Of a DNA stretch of 64,000 nucleotides, positions 31,724-42,160 are shown one piece after another (positions within the stretch are counted from its first letter, which is position 1; each line of letters starts with the position of its first letter). The stretch spans positions 20,788,533 through 20,852,532 of the forward strand of contig JAKZAP010000001.1 of the NCBI GenBank assembly GCA_023053575.1, written 5' to 3'. This stretch comes from Branchinecta lynchi. Lineage: Eukaryota; Arthropoda; Branchiopoda; Anostraca; Branchinectidae. The notes under the pieces are model-generated. The model ran no database searches. It was not told the DNA's origin and saw only the letters and a list, made by a program, of their open reading frames with translations. The translations under genes and the position numbers were made by a program.

Positions 31724-33022
31724 GTGCTGTATATATAAATAACCTGACGGATAGGAGTAGTTTACGATTTCCGGCTAGCGTTCGTATTGCGGTCGTAATG
31801 TGACCGCAATCCATATAATATAAGCTGATCTGGAGAAAAGTAACTTGTTCATGGGATCTGGCAAGGAAAGAAAATCTACAAGACCGATCGTGTGTATGAG
31901 GAAGTCCAGAATAATATTCCCCTTCGGTATCCCACTGGAACCACTGGTCTTGTCTGAATTTGAGGTAAAGTTCATTAAGCTGACAGGACACACTTGTATT
32001 TTCCACTGAGTAGAACACCCTTTACTAAGGCCGAAATCCAGCTAAATTAGCTGACCGTGACAAGCCAACAAAGACCAGGAGCTGTGATAATATGGTATTC
32101 AGTTACTTCCATGAGTAGGCCTAACAAAGGGCCGGTATTTACTGACTGGCTGGTCATTTTACCGACAGTTTTTGCCGAAAAACTACTGTTTTCAAGGGCA
32201 AAAAAATTGACGAAAAATCAGTTTCTAGAGAAAATCTACTGCTTTTAAGAAAATCGCGGCACTTCGCGCCGATCCGATTATTTTTTGCCGACTGTCGGAC
32301 AACATTGGAGTGGGGGATGTCCCTGTCTGACGCCCCTACTTATCCACTCTTACATCCTAAATCGTTCAACCAACTCCCATATCCAAGGATTCAAAATCCG
32401 CGTGTAATTTTTATCCACCCTAACGGCACAACAGCGATTTGGTGCCTTTTCCCTTTCGAGGCGGATCAGGCTCCCGATTTCGGTTTCTGAGGAACTAATT
32501 GGTTAGAAAGGCCGCTTATACTCTTTTTCCTGTGTTCCTGATCAGAGCCAAGATAGACCAGCATGGCTAAAAACAACCATGCAAAAACAGTAGTTTTCTG
32601 AAAACAAACCATGATTTCAAAGGTATTCCTGTCCGTCACCCGCTAAATGATGATAACTAATGCCCGAATCTGGTATGCATGCGATTCAAATCACCAGGGT
32701 TTGGCCGACCAATCGCCATTAACTTTATTATTCCTATTAATTAGTAACCATTATTATTCAGTCCTAGAGCCACAATGGTACAGTAGCGATAGGTTTATAT
32801 GAACACTTGACTGAATGTTTCAGTTCAGTACCTTTCTTGATTCTGATTATAACACAGTCAAATGGAAACTAAAATAACGAGCCATAGCTAACTTGCCAGC
32901 TTTCTTCTGGCACAAGCAAAAAGATGGGATCAAATTTTTTTAACTTTTTTTTTCTTATAATATGCTCCTTCTTCCATCAGGATGTGCTATTTAGTTTGAA
33001 TGCCATCTACTTGGAGAAAATA
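31724..33022. repeat. degraded hAT-like fragment and unassigned DNA
   Basis: 32140-32340 (ACTGACTGGCTGGTCATTTT ... AAATCGCGGC ... GACGCCCCTA) matches the interior and right end of the element at 41529-42160 but lacks a left end. The remainder has no recognised content and no credible coding frame. Confidence 0.6.
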
Positions 33023-33370
33023 GGGGGACGTTTTCGCGTTAATGGCTGTAGAGCTGAAGGGGTGACCCCATCCACGCAAAAATGAGAAGATCGATCGGGC
33101 GTTCACGCGAAATGCCCATTCAGCTGGATGGGAGCATATGAGTGGGAAGGCCCACATTTTTTCTGTCTTCAATCTGTGCAGACCCTTCTTCTATCCACGT
33201 TCAGCTCAACGCTGCCCTTGGAGCGATGTCGAACGGGAGGCGTCCATCCAGCTGGATGGCCCGGTCACCTTGATCCATACTCGCGAAAATGACAAAAAGG
33301 TCGACGGCACCCACGCGAAAATGTCCGTCGAGCTCGACGGCACCAGGGCCATCCACGCGAAAACGTCCCG
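33023..33370. mobile_element. TA-flanked MITE, GGGGGACGTTTTCGC family (copy 1)
   Basis: It starts GGGGGACGTTTTCGCG after TA and ends CGCGAAAACGTCCCG before TA, giving a ~14-bp inverted terminus and a TA target duplication as in Tc1/mariner-type elements. The interior repeats ACGCGAAAATG and has inverted CCAGCTGGATGG blocks. A second copy lies at 56995-57269. Confidence 0.8.
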
Positions 33371-33639
33371 TAGGTGGTGCTCATCAGCAGGTGAAAAATT
33401 TGTAAGAAGGAACAAGAGGGAATTTAAAGTAAACGTTTTAAAATCCAGCTGACGAATGATGAACTTGACTTGAAATAAACATTTTTTACAAGTATGTTGC
33501 AGTAAAAGTTCCCTTTAGGCGTCTTCTTTAGTGACGGTTCAAGGTTGGCGTAGTATTCTCTATTTGGAAGAATGATGTCTGTATCATTTAGTTTTTGTTT
33601 TAGGATAGCAATTCTTGGGGTTGGGAACACGTTAAAAAC

Positions 33640-34254
33640 CGGAAAAAGCAGATTAAAAAAAATTCGCTTGCGCCGCTTGGTGTAACTTGTCTTGGTACAG
33701 TCGTTGGAAGCTTCGCTTTTGGCGAAAGCTAAAATGAAAAGCCGAATATGTGAACTTTAATGTACGAAACGATACCAAAGGAATAATCTCAACTGATGCA
33801 TTACAGTTAGTTTACACAAAATCTCGCCTGCGCTGCATTTTGTAGTATTCTTTATTTTGAAGAATGATGTTTCATTTAGTTGGCATTTCAGGATCGAAAT
33901 TAGTTGGGGTCTAAAACAAATTAAAAGCTAGAACTTGTATGGTAGGTACAGGTAAATTTTTCTGGAAAAAAGACAGATTTAAAAAATTTCGCCTTGTGCC
34001 GCTTAGTTTAACTTGTTCTTGGTACAGTCGTTGGAAGCTTCGCTTTTTAGCGAAAGCTAAGATGAAAAGCCAAATATGTTAACTTTGATATACGAAATTA
34101 CATCAAACAATCTCAACTGATGCATTACAGTCAGTTTTACCCCAGTTCTATTTTGTGCTGGCAGGAAATGTACGTTTTGTTGGCACGTTTTTGAGTCCGT
34201 CGGCACAAACCTGACGTCCCCCCCCCAAAGGTGAAAGGGTAGTGACACCCCTGG
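33640..34254 (-). mobile_element. partial hAT-like element, reversed
   Basis: On the - strand it opens CAGGGGTGTCACTACCC at 34254, followed by a G-run and CGTCAGG, then two GCGAAGCTTCCAACG units like those in 29508-31715. No second terminus was found near 33640, so the element is truncated. Confidence 0.65.
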
Positions 34255-34539
34255 CCATGGGGCATTTTCGAATGAGCATATTCTGCTGTAGGCTACTCAC
34301 ACACAGTACCTGTAACAAAATTATTCACCAGGGATTCTTCACAACTGAATCTATCTTTATCTATAACCTGGTTGTACCATGACACCAAAGTAGGAAGAAT
34401 CACTGAATCAAAACTCCAGAAACCGGATGAAAATATAATCAAATGCATAAGATTTCTGAAGTTTTCATCAGATTTCTTCAGTTGTGTCGACCAAGGCGAC
34501 AGATTGATTGAAGATGCAAAGGTAACTTGCTATCCATAC

Positions 34540-34690
34540 ATTTATTCAAACAATGTTTACACGGATACGTCAGTTCTTGACAAGAAGGGCCGAAATATCG
34601 CTGATGAAAAATCAGAGCTGACGTATCCGTGTAAACATTGTTTGAATAAATGTTTCAAAGTCAGCTTGGGCTCAAAGAATATTGCTATCG
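34540..34690. mobile_element. fold-back element, family C (copy 3)
   Basis: Inverted arms: CATTTATTCAAACAATG...GTTTACACGGATACGTCAG on the left and CTGACGTATCCGTGTAAAC...CATTGTTTGAATAAATG on the right, around AAGAAGGGCCGAAATATCGC. The spacer is very short, so a long hairpin is possible. Confidence 0.75.
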
Positions 34691-34707
34691 ATACTATGAG
34701 CTGCTTG

Positions 34708-35934
34708 CAGGGGCGTCGCTATGGGGGGTCGTAGCACCCCCCCCCCCTCGAAGAAAGAAAAAAGCTAAAACGGGCGCTCGCAGACCGCCTGAGAACACAA
34801 ATTTAGCTTGCGAGCGCCCCTACCACACAAATTTTGCTAAAACGGGCGCTCGCAGAGCGCCCGACCTCGAAAATTCAGCTCAACTGGGCGCTCACTCAGA
34901 AAAGCTAAATGTGGGGGGGGGGAGCATGTTTTGAGAGGCAGTCTATTTCTAGTCATTCAGATACGAAGAGGTTTTTTAATCATATTTTGTCAGAATGAGA
35001 AGTATGATTGTTAGATATAAGCTTCCATGACCGACAGAAGACAGTGGTCAAATCATGAATTTCAACCCAGCAGCACACAGTTTTATCAGTTAAAATCAGG
35101 CTGATTTTACTTGTGGCGTACATTTCTAGTAATTTGTTAGTTTCATGCAAAGATTCTTTATATTTTAGTAGAAAAGTATTTAATGATAAGAATTTTTCTC
35201 CAGTCGGACGTTTAAAAACAAAATCGGCTTCATGAGCAGTGAGAGAAGATTTAATGACGGGTCTGATTATTGCAAAATGTCATTTTATTTTTATTTTGTA
35301 TTTTAACTCAAAATTCAGAACAAATCAACTCTATTTTTTTTTTGTCTGGATCATCAGTACTTCTTTTTTGGAAAGGCTCGAACTGAAGCACATTATCCAA
35401 CTTCCAGCTAAATGTCTCACATTTTTCTGGATTCGTTGTGAACAAAGACAGATGGGCAGATTCCGCTAAGTGGCCCTTACCTTTATTTGGGATCGGAAAA
35501 GGCGTTCTGATCATACATGATTGCACAGAATTTGCCTGCGTCGTCTTTCGTAGTAGGTTCTGTTTACCAGAAAGTCAGTCATTTCATTCGGATTTTAGGC
35601 TTGGACAGCATTAAAAGCTATATAGATTTTGTTGCGGGGAAGTAGTGTTTTGTTCGAAAAGTCATGGCCTACTTAAAAAAATTTGCCTGTGCCTCTCATT
35701 TTCATTCTGTCTGATATACAGTTTTGCGGATATAGTGCTGTTTCTTGGCTATTTTTTCTAACTGGTACAACTCACTGGCCTTCCAGAGTCGTCTATGATA
35801 AGATACTCACCTTCCAGGCTCAAGCCCTTCAAACCGCTTCTGAGCTCGGAGACATAACCAGGCTTCTAATCTTCAGTCTTCAACGCTAACAGTTAAAACA
35901 ATTTCTATTATCATTTTGGCTAGCGACGCCCCTG
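34708..35934. mobile_element. hAT-like element, about 1.2 kb
   Basis: The left end is CAGGGGCGTCGCTA (34708) and the right end TAGCGACGCCCCTG (35934). The flanking octamers GCTGCTTG and ACTGCTGG match at 6 of 8 positions, plausibly a mutated target duplication. A C-run follows the left end. The interior repeats GGGCGCTCGCAGA... blocks and has no transposase frame I recognise. Confidence 0.7.
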
Positions 35935-36039
35935 ACTGCTGGATCCATCAATAATTAAGAACTGGCAAAATTCTGAGTTACGATGGAGGCTCACAGTCTT
36001 CAAAAAGAAAAACCTCAACACACCAAAAGAGAAGCGAAG

Positions 36040-36105
36040 CTAACTGGGTTCCAACTGGGGACCTATCACTTGAAAGCCAAGCTCTTTACCCAGATGCCAC
36101 TGCAG
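36040..36105 (-). repeat. possible tRNA-like SINE head
   Basis: On the - strand a TGGCATCTGGGTAAAGAGC stretch and a CCCCAGTTGGAACCC stretch are spaced like the A and B boxes of a tRNA-derived promoter. The arms do not fold into a proper tRNA, so this is at best a SINE remnant. Confidence 0.3.
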
Positions 36106-36167
36106 ATTTTTCAATGAAACAGAATGAGAGGTAACACTGTCACTCAATCTAAAGAACATGAAAATTG

Positions 36168-36271
36168 AGGGGTTGCTCACTCCCAAAATGGTTGTACAAT
36201 GGTGCCCGGTGCCAGCACCCAGCAGTGCCCATGGAGGGTGTACAGTGGTGCCCAGAAAGTGAGCAACCCCT
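36168..36271. repeat. hairpin repeat bounded by GGGGTTGCTCACT
   Basis: AGGGGTTGCTCACT at the left is mirrored by AGTGAGCAACCCCT at the right. The interior holds the related pieces GTTGTACAATGGTGCCC and GGTGTACAGTGGTGCCC. The same GAGGGGTTGCTCAC motif appears in the array at 38420-38850. Confidence 0.6.
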
Positions 36272-36349
36272 TGAAGAAAATAAGTAGCCTACTATTTGGG
36301 CTAGCCAATAGCAGAGAAGGCAAAGTGTATAAACACAAAAATTAACTGG

Positions 36350-36735
36350 AAAATGAATTCAGAATGTCTCTTTATCCATAAATCAAACCTCTAACTAACT
36401 TTACATAAAACTCTTATGTTTTAAAGTATTCATCCGGTGAAAGAATAAGTTTCAGATATGGATTCAGCATGTTTCCTTACACCTAAATTGTCGATCTAAT
36501 CAGCTTTTTAAAGATCCTTTTTTTTAACCTCTTACTTCGAAACCCCTCCCCCTCATATAAGGCTACAGAGTCCATCTACAAGCTTGACCTGTACTCTGAC
36601 CCAATGCATCCTCCCACCAAGTTCGAACAGATATCTCAACCCCTTCGGAAGCTGTTGTGCTACAGATGGACAACTTTTATGAAGTCATAGGTATTCCTCT
36701 AGCCTAGGCCTACTTACGTTTTGGGATCCCAAAAC
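36350..36735 (-). mobile_element. family A left-end fragment, reversed
   Basis: Read on the - strand it opens TTTTGGGATCCCAAAACG at 36735, continues with the unique left segment and stops after about two ~138-bp units near 36350. No right end is present. It lies immediately 3' of the unrecognised first exon at 36859-37009. Confidence 0.75.
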
Positions 36736-36858
36736 TAAACCTTGTATGTAGAAAGAATCAGCCCGGAAGTGGCTGAGAAATGGAGCTGCACCCTGCAACA
36801 AAAATGAAGCTTAGGCCTGGAAAATAACTGTCACATAAGACACAAGTAAGGAAAATAC

Positions 36859-37009
36859 CTGGAATGGCTTGGTTAAAATACGAGGGCATGGGTGGCAAAA
36901 AGGTGAAGTCGTCAGAAGTAGCTTCTCCATTGCCTAGAACCTTATTCTCAGGTTTATCATCAGTCGCTTCGGGTTTGGATTTCTTAGAACCAAACAGACT
37001 GCTAAACAT
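36859..37009 (-). CDS. probable first coding exon of an unrecognised gene
   Basis: On the - strand an ATG at 37009 opens 50 codons plus one base, ending at a good donor (CCAG then GTATTT, GT at 36858-36857). The peptide starts MFSSLFGSKKSKPEA and contains DDFTFLPPMPSYFNQAIP. It has a basic N-terminus, an acidic linker and a Pro/aromatic motif. It is not repetitive and resembles none of the repeat families around it. I do not recognise the family and could not identify the next exon toward lower coordinates. The stretch 37010-37130 would be its 5' region. Confidence 0.45.
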
Positions 37010-37914
37010 TTTCGTTTCAGGCTAGGCTAAACAAAATTAATTATTTGTTTGTGTTGCGTGCCCGTGCTCGCATCGTCAAAGGTCGCCTTTCCAAAGAAGA
37101 TACTAAACTAAGCTGCGTCTTTGGCTTGAGGTTTTTTGGGATCCCAAAAGCCCAAAACGTAAGTGGAGGGATACGCCCCTCATAAGATTCCTCTCAGATT
37201 AGTTCTTTTTTGGCCGCTAGGTGCGCTATCATAAAGAAAACAATGACAGGTTACTTCTTTGTTTACGTTTATCCAGGTTTGTTTTGCTATTTTCAATTCC
37301 TCTAGGCCTAACCATGTTTAAAACTGTTTAAAATGCCTCTTCCCCTCTTTTTGCTTTACCCAACTCTGTTCTGTCAAGCGTCATCAAGTTTGTCATTTCT
37401 AGCTTCCGACTCCAGTGCTGAGTGATGGCTGTCGTTTCCACGGAGCTAATGCGCGACTCGATAGAAAACAAAAACCCAATCGCTCATTCAACCGTCAGAC
37501 AACTTATTCCCAGATCTCACGTGTGATTGTTATTGTTCCTCTATTGCGTATGGCGGCAATTCTTCATTGGATTTTATGAAGGACGTATACCTATGACATC
37601 GCAAAAATGTCCGTGTGTCTGCAAGCACGATAACTCTCGAAGGGAATGAGATATTTTGATGAAACTTGGCGTGAGGAAACTTTGGGTCAAGGGTAAGGTC
37701 AAGCTCGTAGATGGGCTCTGTAGCTCTACATTTTGAGGCGGAGGAGGGGGCTCAAATTAAGGGACATCAAAAATATTTGTTTAAAGCTATTGAGATAGTT
37801 GATTTAGGGGTAAGGAGAATCCGAATATGAAAGTTATTTTGTTTCCGGACAAGTAGTTCACCCGGAATCCAGTGAAAACCGGACACAAAACTTGTCGACC
37901 AGTTTTCGGCTATA

Positions 37915-38072
37915 CACTGTAACAAAAAATCTTGCAGTATTTGTTACTGGGATTAATCTTGTCTTTATTGAAATAAGGTTATTCCTAATTCGGACTAAAT
38001 TTATCCTAATAGAGATAAGATTAATCCCAGTAGCAGATACTGCATCCTTATTCGGAGAGACTTTTTACAGCG
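37915..38072. mobile_element. palindromic MITE, CACTGTAAA family (copy 2)
   Basis: It starts CACTGTAACAAAAAATC after TA and ends CTTTTTACAGCG before TA, 158 bp. The arms pair through GGGATTAATCTTGTC and AGATTAATCCC. The TA flanks indicate a TA target duplication. Confidence 0.75.
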
Positions 38073-38234
38073 TAGCGGTCCTACCCCTTTATTCTCAAAC
38101 GATTATAGCTCTGCGCACGTGGCCGACAATCATACATTGATTCAGTGACGTAATCGAAGTTCGAAGGGGGTCTAAGGTCTTATAGAGAGGTGAAAGAGAC
38201 ATGGGGTTAATCTGTTTATTTTATAGCGGGTTTC

Positions 38235-38400
38235 GATAGGGAGTAATTGAAATTATTAATTAGTATGCGTGCTGATATTTTACCGCTGGGAGATAGGAGG
38301 AGGTATACGGGTAGGCCGATTGGGAGAATTGGTCCTTACTTCTGCCCGATGTGTGGAGAGCGAGAGTGTGTGCGACATCTAATGTGTGATTGTAGGAATG
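38235..38400 (+). pseudogene. LINE ORF2 C-terminal fragment
   Basis: The + strand frame encodes LLISMRADILPLGDRRRY and PYFCPMCGERECVRHLMCDC, clearly related to the C-terminal Cys/His region of the intact LINE at 14115-17582. No upstream RT sequence is present. It is followed directly by a ~45-bp tandem array. Confidence 0.8.
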
Positions 38401-38419
38401 TAATAGGAATTGTAGAAAT

Positions 38420-38850
38420 AAGTGAGGGGTTGACCACTGAAAAAGATATACTTGTTAGGGAGCGGATGCTCACTGGAAAAATATCTACTGGATAAGTGAA
38501 GGTTGCTCAGTGCGTGTACTAAAGTTTTTTTGGGAGGGGTGGGGTGAGCCGGTCCCAGGTACTCGTGAACCAATCCCAGGTGCACGCGAGGGGTTAGGAA
38601 TTGAGCGTACCTGTTAAAGGAGTACTCGAGGGGTTAGACACTTGGGTGAGCCAAGCGAGTGGGTTGATTCATGGTGTACCAAAAAGGGAGCTGCTAGGGT
38701 ACGCGAGGGGCTACTCACTGAAAGAAGGGTGAACTGGGTAAGTGAGGGGTTGCTCACTGAAAAAAGGTGTACTTGGTTAAGGGAGGGGTTACTCACTGGA
38801 AAAATAAATTACTGGATAAGTGAGGGGTTACTCAGAGGGTGTACCAAAGT
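38420..38850. repeat. ~45-bp tandem array
   Basis: Units with AGTGAGGGGTTGCTCACTGA and AAAAAGGTGTAC-like sequence recur; each unit contains its own inverted GGGGTTGCTCAC / GTGAG pair. One frame gives repeated SEGLLTEK peptides, but these follow from the array and no gene is indicated. It abuts the LINE fragment at 38235-38400. Confidence 0.65.
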
Positions 38851-39065
38851 TGCCCGTAAGCAAAAAACTTCAAAATGGTAACATTTTTTTGTAGGCTACA
38901 TATGCAAGCGGTTGATTATGGATAAATAGCAAAAATGTTTAAAGGGGTCTAGCGAAGACTTGAAAATGTACAAGATTGGATTGTCTGGATCAAGAAGTCT
39001 GATAAAAATATAACATTTTTGGGATCCCATCGAAACCTTTGGTTTTGTTATGGGGGACATCTCTG

Positions 39066-39235
39066 CACTGTAAAAAGCTTCTCCGTATAAAGATTAAAGT
39101 TAAATGCAATATTTGCTACTTGGATTCATCTTATGACTATTTGGTATTAAACTTATCTGCGTATAGATAAGAATAATCCGAGTAGCAAGTACTGCAGTTA
39201 ACTTCACTCTTTTTACGGAAAAACTTTTTACAGTG
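39066..39235. mobile_element. palindromic MITE, CACTGTAAA family (copy 3)
   Basis: It starts CACTGTAAAAAGCTTCTCC and ends CTTTTTACAGTG, about 170 bp, with TA on the right flank. The arms pair through GCAATATTTGCTACTTGG and CGAGTAGCAAGTACTGC. It lies just past the right end of a family-A element. Confidence 0.8.
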
Positions 39236-39319
39236 TAGTTGGATAATATTAGAAATTGTCGTGTCAATATACAAAATCTAAATATCCAATCAAACATAAT
39301 TATACACCTCGTGGTCACT

Positions 39320-40140
39320 AGCCAACTAGTTGGCTTCTGTCAGAAGTTCCCTGTAGGAAAAGCCGGCATTGCCGACTAGCGAAAAATTAATATAGGATTT
39401 TTGTTTGTGTTCCAACTAGTTCGCCATTGTAAGAAGTTATTATACAACTAATTCGCTAAAATCAGAAAATTTTATAGAGGCACGTTGGTTATCCAATAAG
39501 ACGGCTGTTAGTTCATTGAGAATTAGACTAAGTGGCGCACAGGCAACTATATGGTGTCAAAATCCTTGTTGAGACTGAAAGCTGTTCCGAATAGTTGGAT
39601 ATTTTTCTGAAATTCCGATCCTTGTTCATACAGTCGGAATAGTTGGATATTTTCCGACACCCTTAGACTAAGGCCGTTCCGACTAGTTGGATATTTTCTG
39701 GAATTCTTATCCGTGTTCATACAATCCGACTAGTTGAATAGTTTCCAAGACCCTTAATACTGAAAGTTGTCCGACTGTTGGATATTTCCCGAAATCTCTA
39801 TCCGAATTCGTACAATTCGACAAGTTGGATATTTTCTGAAATCCCCATACGAGTGTGAAAAATATCCAGCTAGTTGGATATAAAGTTCCTCGTCGTAGCC
39901 AACTAGTTGGCAATGTGGGATTTCCTATACGAAATTTCTTACGGTAGGGAACTAGTTGCTACGAACTTTTCTCCTATAAGATTTCTTATCGTAGCCAACT
40001 AGTCGGCAACGTGGGATTTCCTATGTGAAATTTCTTACAGTGGCGAACTAGTTGGAAAACAAACGAAAATCCTATACGATTTTTCTCGTATCCAATTAGT
40101 CGGCAATGCCGGCTTTTCCTACAGAAAATTTCTTACATTT
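39320..40140. repeat. dispersed array built on CTAGTTGG
   Basis: CCAACTAGTTGG-type palindromes and GACTAGTTGGATATTTTC recur more than ten times at irregular spacing, with GTAAGAAATTTC / GAAATTTCTTAC between them. Both orientations occur, so the block can form many local hairpins. No coding frame. Confidence 0.7.
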
Positions 40141-40143
40141 TGA

Positions 40144-40275
40144 TGATGGGGATGATAATCGGAGCATTCCCCATTCGTGGGGACTCGCCAGAATACGAGG
40201 AGTGAGTCCCTGGGACAAACAATACGCGGGGACTCCTCAAAGGAGTCGTCGGGGAACGGCGAGAATACGCCTATA
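40144..40275. repeat. repeat family K (copy 1)
   Basis: The block GATGATGGGGATGATAATCGG ... GCGGGGACTCCTCAA ... GGAACGGCGAGAATACGCC recurs almost unchanged at 42893-43030, and its end is present near 45605-45655. Function unknown. Confidence 0.65.
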
Positions 40276-40420
40276 GTCAACTACTAAGGTTCAAGGTTCT
40301 CTTTAATTACAACAAAATCTATCATTATAATACCGACTACTGACTAGTTATCAAATATATAAACTATAGGAGAAAACTTCGTATCCAACTAGCTAGACGT
40401 ATCGCACTTGAATAGGGATG

Positions 40421-40715
40421 TATAGGTAGTCCTTCAGCCCAAGCTGACTGCGAATCATATTTGACGGTGCAAAACGGATAAGTCAGCTACATTTTATTCG
40501 AGCTATATTTCGGCCCTTCTTGGCAAGGGTCCTCCCTTGCCAAGAAGGGCCGAAATATAGGGCCAAGAAGGAAATATAGCGCCAAGAAAGGGCCAAGAAG
40601 GGTCCACCCTTGCCAAGAAGGGCCGAAATATAGCTCGAATAAAATGTAGCTGACCTATTCGTTTTACACCGTCAAATATGATTCGCAGTCAGCTTGGGCT
40701 GAAGGACTATCTATA
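40421..40715. mobile_element. fold-back element, family C (copy 4)
   Basis: The arms run from TATAGGTAGTCCTTCAGCCC to its inverse GGGCTGAAGGACTATCTATA, at least 125 bp each. The centre contains several CTTGCCAAGAAGGGCC copies in both orientations. This copy shows the outer ends of the family most clearly. Confidence 0.8.
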
Positions 40716-40974
40716 ACCACAGTACGGAACTTTAAATCGCCCATACATGCCGCCAACAAGTATCCATCTTAGCTGGAAAGAAGAAGAAGAGACAGGTAAT
40801 TCCAAAACAAAATGCAGAAGAATCTCTACCCTTTCGGCTACCCAATCGAACAGCAAAAACAGAAGCTGTGTCCAGAATGAAATCGCAGCACCAGCTTTAA
40901 CTCCGACCAATTTTCAGAGAAGAAGTTCATACAAATCAGATATTTAAGGAAGAATCTTAATTGTTTTTCCACAA

Positions 40975-41095
40975 GTTCATTTTCCAGCTTGAGCGGCTTG
41001 AGCCTGAAGAGGACCCTTGCCAAGAAGGGCCAAAATATAGCTCGAAGAAAATGTAGCTGACTTATCCGTTTTGCACCGTCAAATATGATGTATAG
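40975..41095. mobile_element. fold-back element, family C, single arm
   Basis: Only the right arm is present (GAGCCTGAAGAGGACCCTTG, AAGGGCCAAAATATAGCTCG, CACCGTCAAATATGA). The left arm is missing. Confidence 0.65.
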
Positions 41096-41528
41096 GTTTC
41101 TATATTCTATACTTAAAAATAAATTCAAGAATCAACGATAAATTACAAAAAATTGTCATTTGTTTGATGTTTTTATGTTGCTTAAAAATTTAACTGGGGT
41201 CCACACAAGTTGCCTGCCATCGGTTACCCTCGCTTGTGCATTGTGTATTTTTTTTATGGGATTTCGGATTGATCTTGCCGAGTGTCGGTGGGTTTGTGGG
41301 GCGGGTCCCGTCTCGGGGTGAGTCAGGGAATTATTAATATTTATTTATATAATTAGTAACGTGTCAAATAGGTTTGTTCTGTATTGTACGCGTTTTTGTC
41401 AATCGACCTTGTGTCCTCGGCTTGGCCCTCTATTTATTATTTATTTATTTATTATTACATTTAGCGCTAAGCTTTTAGCTTGTCGCCATTACTGACACAA
41501 GCACAAACGGATTACATATACTTCACAC

Positions 41529-42160
41529 CAGAGGCGTTACTAGCCAAAATGAATATTCTTTGAGCCCAAGCTGACTTTGAAACATTTATTCAAACAATGT
41601 TTACAACGGATACGTCAGCTATGATTTTTCATCAGCGATATTTCGGCCCTTCTTGGCAAGGGTCCTCGTCAGGCTGACGAGGACGTCAGGCTGACGAGGA
41701 CGTCAGGCTGACGAGGACCGAGGACCGTCAGGCTGACGAGGACCCTTGCCAAGAAGGGCCGAAATATCGCTGATGAAAAATCATAGCTGACGTATCCGTT
41801 GTAAACATTGTTTGAATAAATAGCCAAAATGTTTCGGGGGGGGGGGGGACGAGGCATTTACCGACTGGCTGGTAATTTTTACCGGATTTTTCTGCAGAAA
41901 AAACGACTGTTTTCAACAACGAAAATGACGTTTTTAAAAAAATATTGGCTGATTTTCCGAAAATCCGCTGATTTTCAGAAAAACCGACATTTTGACGAAA
42001 ATCGACCAATTTTCAGAAAAACCGACTGTTTTCATGAACAAAAATCAACTGTTTTGACAAAAAATCGCGGCGCTTCGCACCGACTCGGTATTTTTTACAG
42101 GCTGGCCGACGGCTTTGAGGGGGGGCGTCCCCCCCTTCCACCCCAGTCGTGACGCCTGTG
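41529..42160. mobile_element. hAT-like element with CTTCACAC target duplication
   Basis: The left end CAGAGGCGTTACTAG and right end GTCGTGACGCCTGTG are inverted repeats (11 of 14 bases). Identical octamers CTTCACAC flank it at 41521-41528 and 42161-42168. The interior repeats GAAAATCGAC / CCGACTGTTTTC-like phrases, with G- and C-runs near the ends. A fold-back element (41552-41820) has inserted into it. No transposase frame. Confidence 0.87.
41552..41820. mobile_element. fold-back element, family C (copy 5), with 11-bp target duplication
   Basis: Arms: ATTCAAACAATGTTTACAACG...GATATTTCGGCCC and the inverse up to GTTTGAATAAA. The centre is a short tandem array of GACGTCAGGCTGACGAG units. The 11-mer TAGCCAAAATG occurs at 41541-41551 and 41821-41831. 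The left arm extends ~37 bp further than the right, so the right arm is truncated. Confidence 0.8.

Larger units (their letters stand above)
37570..39055 (+). mobile_element. family A element interrupted by other repeats
   Basis: The left part (CTATGACATCGCAAAAATGTCC and the segment that follows) runs 37570-37900; a further left-end scrap is at 37133-37175. The right end (GGGATCCCATCGAAACC, TTTGGTTTTGTT) is at 39013-39055. Between them sit a palindromic MITE, a LINE fragment and a tandem array. The two parts may belong to one element or to two; the sequence does not decide. Confidence 0.6.

Noticed and set aside
31311..32018. 235-codon frame on the - strand
   Set aside because: It reads through the tandem array and right terminus of the hAT-like element into flanking DNA, so it cannot be a conserved protein.
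38642..38881. 79-codon frame with SEGLLTEK repeats as a repeat protein
   Set aside because: The peptide repeat is a direct result of the ~45-bp DNA array; no splice or start context supports it.
40740..40950. Lys/Glu-rich frame considered as the missing CWC25 N-terminal exon
   Set aside because: It lacks the conserved Trp-Lys and His-Pro motifs and sits between arms of fold-back repeats.
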